A DNA stretch of 64,000 nt from JACRCT01 sp049841135. Lineage in GTDB: Bacteria > Myxococcota > Myxococcia > Myxococcales > UBA5297. The notes beneath the pieces were generated by a model. That model was given only the letters and a program-made list of their open reading frames with translations, was not told the DNA's origin and did not search any database. The stretch covers positions 806,001 through 870,000 of the forward strand of contig JASGHK010000006.1 of the NCBI GenBank assembly GCA_049841135.1. The letters run 5' to 3'. The position numbers were made by a program, and so were the translations under genes. Below are positions 61,637 through 64,000 of this stretch, in pieces. Numbering within the stretch: position 1 is the first letter of the stretch; every line of letters starts with the position of its first letter.

Positions 61637-62929
61637 ATGGGGTCGATCGTCATTCCATTCGAGCTGAAGGCGACCTTCCTGCGCGAGCTGGACGAGGGGC
61701 TGAAGAAGGCGCGGGCGGCCTTCGAGAAGCTCCACTCGCAGCCCGACGACCTGGCGGCGCTCGACGAGGTCAGCCACTTCTTCCACCGCATCGCCGGGAC
61801 GGCGCACTCGGTGGAATTCCCCACGCTGGGCCGGGTGGGGATGCTCTGCGAGAACCTGGCCGACTACATCAAGGAGTGCGACCTCGCCCACCGCGCCAAG
61901 GGGCTCGAGCTGTTCGCCGACGGCCTGGCCGCGGTCGAGGAGCTGCTCGACGAGCACCGCGCCAGCTCCGCGGAGCGGCGCGCGCCCGCCCCGCTGACCC
62001 CGAACGCCCAGGGCATCGTGCGCGAGCCCACGCTCTCCCGGGTGCTGGTCATCGACGACGACCCGTTCAGCGCCAAGCTCATCGATACCTGCCTGCGCGC
62101 CGCCGGCTTCGTCAGCGCCAGCTGCTCGGAGCCCGAGCAGGCGCTGGAGATCGTCGAGTCCGAGCTGCCCGACCTGGTGATCCTCGACGTGGTGATGCCC
62201 GGCGTGGACGGCTTCGAGCTGTGCCGGCGCATCCGCCGCAACCCGGCGCTGGCCTTCACGCCCATCATCTTCGTGACCCGCAAGGGCGACGTGGAGGGCC
62301 GGGTGCGCGGCCTGGAGGTGGGCGGCAACGACTACATCGCCAAGCCCTTCGACCCCCAGGAGCTGGTGGCGCGGGTGCGCTCGCACCTGCAGCGGCTGGC
62401 AGCGCTGCAGGACATGGCCATCCGCGACGGCCTGACCCGCTGCTTCAACCACAAGTACTTCAAGCTTCGGCTCGACCAGGAGCTGGCGCGGGCCCGCCGC
62501 TACCACACACCCTTCTGCGTGGCGCTGGCGGACGCGGACCACTTCAAGTTCGTCAACGACACCTACGGCCACCCGGCAGGCGACGCGGCGCTCGGCAGGC
62601 TGGCGAACATGGTGATGGCCGGCGTACGCGGCTCCGACGTCGTGGCCCGCTACTTCGGCGAGCAGTTCGGCCTGTTGCTAATCGAGGCGGGGCTCAAGGA
62701 AGCCGAGCTCGTGACCGACCGCCTGCGTGCCCGGGTGGCAGCCGAGCCCTTCGCGCTCCCCGAGCCGACGGACGGCAGCACGGCCCCGCGCGTGCCGATG
62801 ACGGTGAGCGTCGGCGTCACCGAGGTCCAGGCGACCGATACCGTCGAGAGCCTGCTGCAGCGGGCGGGCAAGGCGCTGGAGGAGGCGAAGGCCGCCGGGC
62901 GCAACGTGGTGAGGACGGCGACCGGGTAG
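61637..62929 (+). CDS. HPt-receiver-degenerate GGDEF signalling protein
   Basis: 430-residue cytoplasmic protein. An N-terminal HPt-like four-helix domain (about 1-115) has the phospho-His in FFHRIAGTAH (His50). A receiver domain (about 137-255) has Asp184 in VILDVVMPG. A GGDEF-type domain (about 260-428) follows. Its active-site loop reads RYFGEQF instead of RYGGEEF, so diguanylate cyclase activity is doubtful. The RxxD inhibitory-site motif (RGSD, 331-334) is kept five residues before it, which suggests c-di-GMP binding instead. ATG 61637 is the only supported start. Confidence 0.88.
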   Translation: MGSIVIPFELKATFLRELDEGLKKARAAFEKLHSQPDDLAALDEVSHFFHRIAGTAHSVEFPTLGRVGMLCENLADYIKECDLAHRAKGLELFADGLAAVEELLDEHRASSAERRAPAPLTPNAQGIVREPTLSRVLVIDDDPFSAKLIDTCLRAAGFVSASCSEPEQALEIVESELPDLVILDVVMPGVDGFELCRRIRRNPALAFTPIIFVTRKGDVEGRVRGLEVGGNDYIAKPFDPQELVARVRSHLQRLAALQDMAIRDGLTRCFNHKYFKLRLDQELARARRYHTPFCVALADADHFKFVNDTYGHPAGDAALGRLANMVMAGVRGSDVVARYFGEQFGLLLIEAGLKEAELVTDRLRARVAAEPFALPEPTDGSTAPRVPMTVSVGVTEVQATDTVESLLQRAGKALEEAKAAGRNVVRTATG

Positions 62930-63002
62930 TCGCCGAAGGTCTCGGTCGCCTCCTCGCATGAGGGGGGCTCAAGACGCGCACGCCAAGCCTTAAGACCAGA
63001 CC

Positions 63003-63662
63003 GTGAAGCTCTGGCCCAGGCCGCCACGGCCCGCCGTCCGGTGGTCCTCCGAGCTGGGGGTGGTCAGCGCCGCCACCGTGCTCTGGGGTGGGGGCGAGTA
63101 CGTGCGGCTGAGGCGCTCCCCGAAGCCGGGGCTCGAGCGCCAAGCGCAGCGAATGCTCAACGGCCTGGACGGCCTGGCCCGCCAGCGCCTCCTGCGGCCC
63201 CACGCCCGGCTTGCCGCCGACCGGGCGTCCGACGCGCTGGCCTTCGCCGCCGTGCCGCTCGCCTGCGGGCTGGCGCTGATGTGTGTCGACGGCCTCGCCC
63301 CGCGCCTGTTGCGGGACGGCCTCCGGGTCGTCCGGGCGGTGACGCTCACCGGCGCGGTGAACCAGGCGGTGAAGTTCCTGGCGCCGCGCGAGCGACCCTT
63401 CACCCGCACGGGGCCCACGGGCGACGGGCGCGATCCGTTCGGGTCGTTCTTCTCCAACCACACGAGCGCGGTGACGGCGATGGCCTCGGCCTCGGCGAGG
63501 CTGGTGCACGCGCGCGGGGCGCGGACGTGGTTCGGGTTGCCGCTCTTCGGGCTGGCCGTGTTCGTGGGCTACCTGCGCATCGCGGCCGACCAGCACTACT
63601 TGACCGACGTCCTGGCGGGACTGGGCATCGGCGCGGCGCTGGGCTTTGCGGCCGCGCGCTGA
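63003..63662 (+). CDS. PAP2-family membrane phosphatase
   Basis: 219-residue protein with hydrophobic segments and the three PAP2 acid-phosphatase motifs: KFLAPRERP (KX6RP), SFFSNHTS in place of PSGH, and RIAADQHYLTDV (RX5HX3D). It should dephosphorylate lipid phosphates or undecaprenyl pyrophosphate at the outer face of the inner membrane. It starts at GTG 63003, 73 bases after the signalling gene. A basic N-terminus precedes the first helix. Confidence 0.88.
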   Translation: MKLWPRPPRPAVRWSSELGVVSAATVLWGGGEYVRLRRSPKPGLERQAQRMLNGLDGLARQRLLRPHARLAADRASDALAFAAVPLACGLALMCVDGLAPRLLRDGLRVVRAVTLTGAVNQAVKFLAPRERPFTRTGPTGDGRDPFGSFFSNHTSAVTAMASASARLVHARGARTWFGLPLFGLAVFVGYLRIAADQHYLTDVLAGLGIGAALGFAAAR

Positions 63663-64000
63663 TGCGCCTGGGGTGCGGGTCTCCTGCCCGATGCCTGGCA
63701 GTTGCAGACGGCAAGGTCGGGAGATGCAGGCCCCAGGGTCGGTATCTGGAATGGGCAGGCCTCCAAAGTTGGTGGCGTCGGGCCTCCGGGCCCGCCCAGT
63801 GCCTGCTGTCCTGGCTAGTCCTGTTGGCTCTGGGCTTTCGGGCGCGCCCAATCCCTCTCTCATCACCCAAGGTTAGAATCGGCCCGTCGTTCGCCGCATC
63901 GGCCGAGGCAGGTGCGGCCCGTTCGCGGGGAAGCTGGCCGCGCGCCACTGAACACCTGGCCTGGGGACGAGCACGCGCCGATTCCGTCCGGCGCACCTTC
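63663..64000 (+). other. Terminal stretch without a recognisable gene
   Basis: 338 bases after the PAP2 stop. Open frames here lack a coding signature or homology I can recognise. No RNA gene or terminator with a T-run is seen. Confidence 0.4.

Noticed and set aside
63646..63876. Possible 76-codon gene at the end of the window
   Set aside because: Overlaps the PAP2 gene and lacks a coding signature or start site.

Overview
This is a high-GC chromosomal segment from a delta-proteobacterial lineage, almost certainly Myxococcota. The strongest evidence is a complete pomY-pomZ-pomX cell-division positioning cluster (16.7-20.3 kb), known from myxobacteria. Many small-molecule and phospho-signalling proteins, many exported lipoproteins (MopE-type metal-binding repeats, FG-GAP, ASH domains) and a fused isobutyryl-CoA mutase (IcmF) fit the same assignment.

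Layout. 0-4 kb: 3' end of aspS, a coupled unknown gene and a lipoprotein. 4-8.6 kb (minus): one 1505-aa fused 2-hydroxyacyl-CoA dehydratase activase protein with an intrinsic terminator in its leader. 8.9-12.1 kb: two unknown proteins sharing a 23-residue N-terminus, convergent with an NtrC/PspF-like response regulator. 12.2-16.7 kb: MBL hydrolase, a TM protein with TGE/TGD repeats, a GAF/HD-GYP protein and a sirtuin. 16.7-21.8 kb: pomYZX, a 38-aa membrane peptide and a multi-TM protein. 21.9-28.8 kb: NTF2-like protein, ABC exporter, dihydrouridine synthase, MshEN-GAF-adenylate cyclase, then a Tat-type precursor with four KYGGP repeats directly upstream of a radical SAM/SPASM enzyme.

28.8-37.2 kb is the accessory part: an ASH-domain lipoprotein, a STAS-like protein, an ISKra4-type insertion sequence, a phage-type metallophosphoesterase with its core deleted, other gene fragments, and a second copy of the STAS gene's 3' end. 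37.2-46.8 kb: icmF, a CBS protein, an exported archaemetzincin, a VIT/VWA protein with a sigma-like protein, and small unknowns. 46.7-55.5 kb (mostly minus): SDR, TM2 protein, FHA membrane protein, LysR regulator and two tandem DUF4139 proteins. 55.6-64 kb: exported spermidine-synthase-like protein, FG-GAP lipoprotein, an alkyladenine glycosylase/ECF sigma/anti-sigma/rlmN operon, an HPt-REC-degenerate GGDEF protein and a PAP2 phosphatase.

The candidates for undescribed biology are the KYGGP-repeat precursor with its radical SAM enzyme and the pair of proteins with a common N-terminal tag. Five genes are each interrupted by an apparent single-base frameshift; three of these carry an extra A beside an ATCC sequence. 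Sequence error should be excluded before they are treated as pseudogenes. Several single proteins also join two signalling systems: c-di-GMP-type MshEN to cAMP synthesis, HPt to a c-di-GMP I-site, and GAF to HD-GYP.
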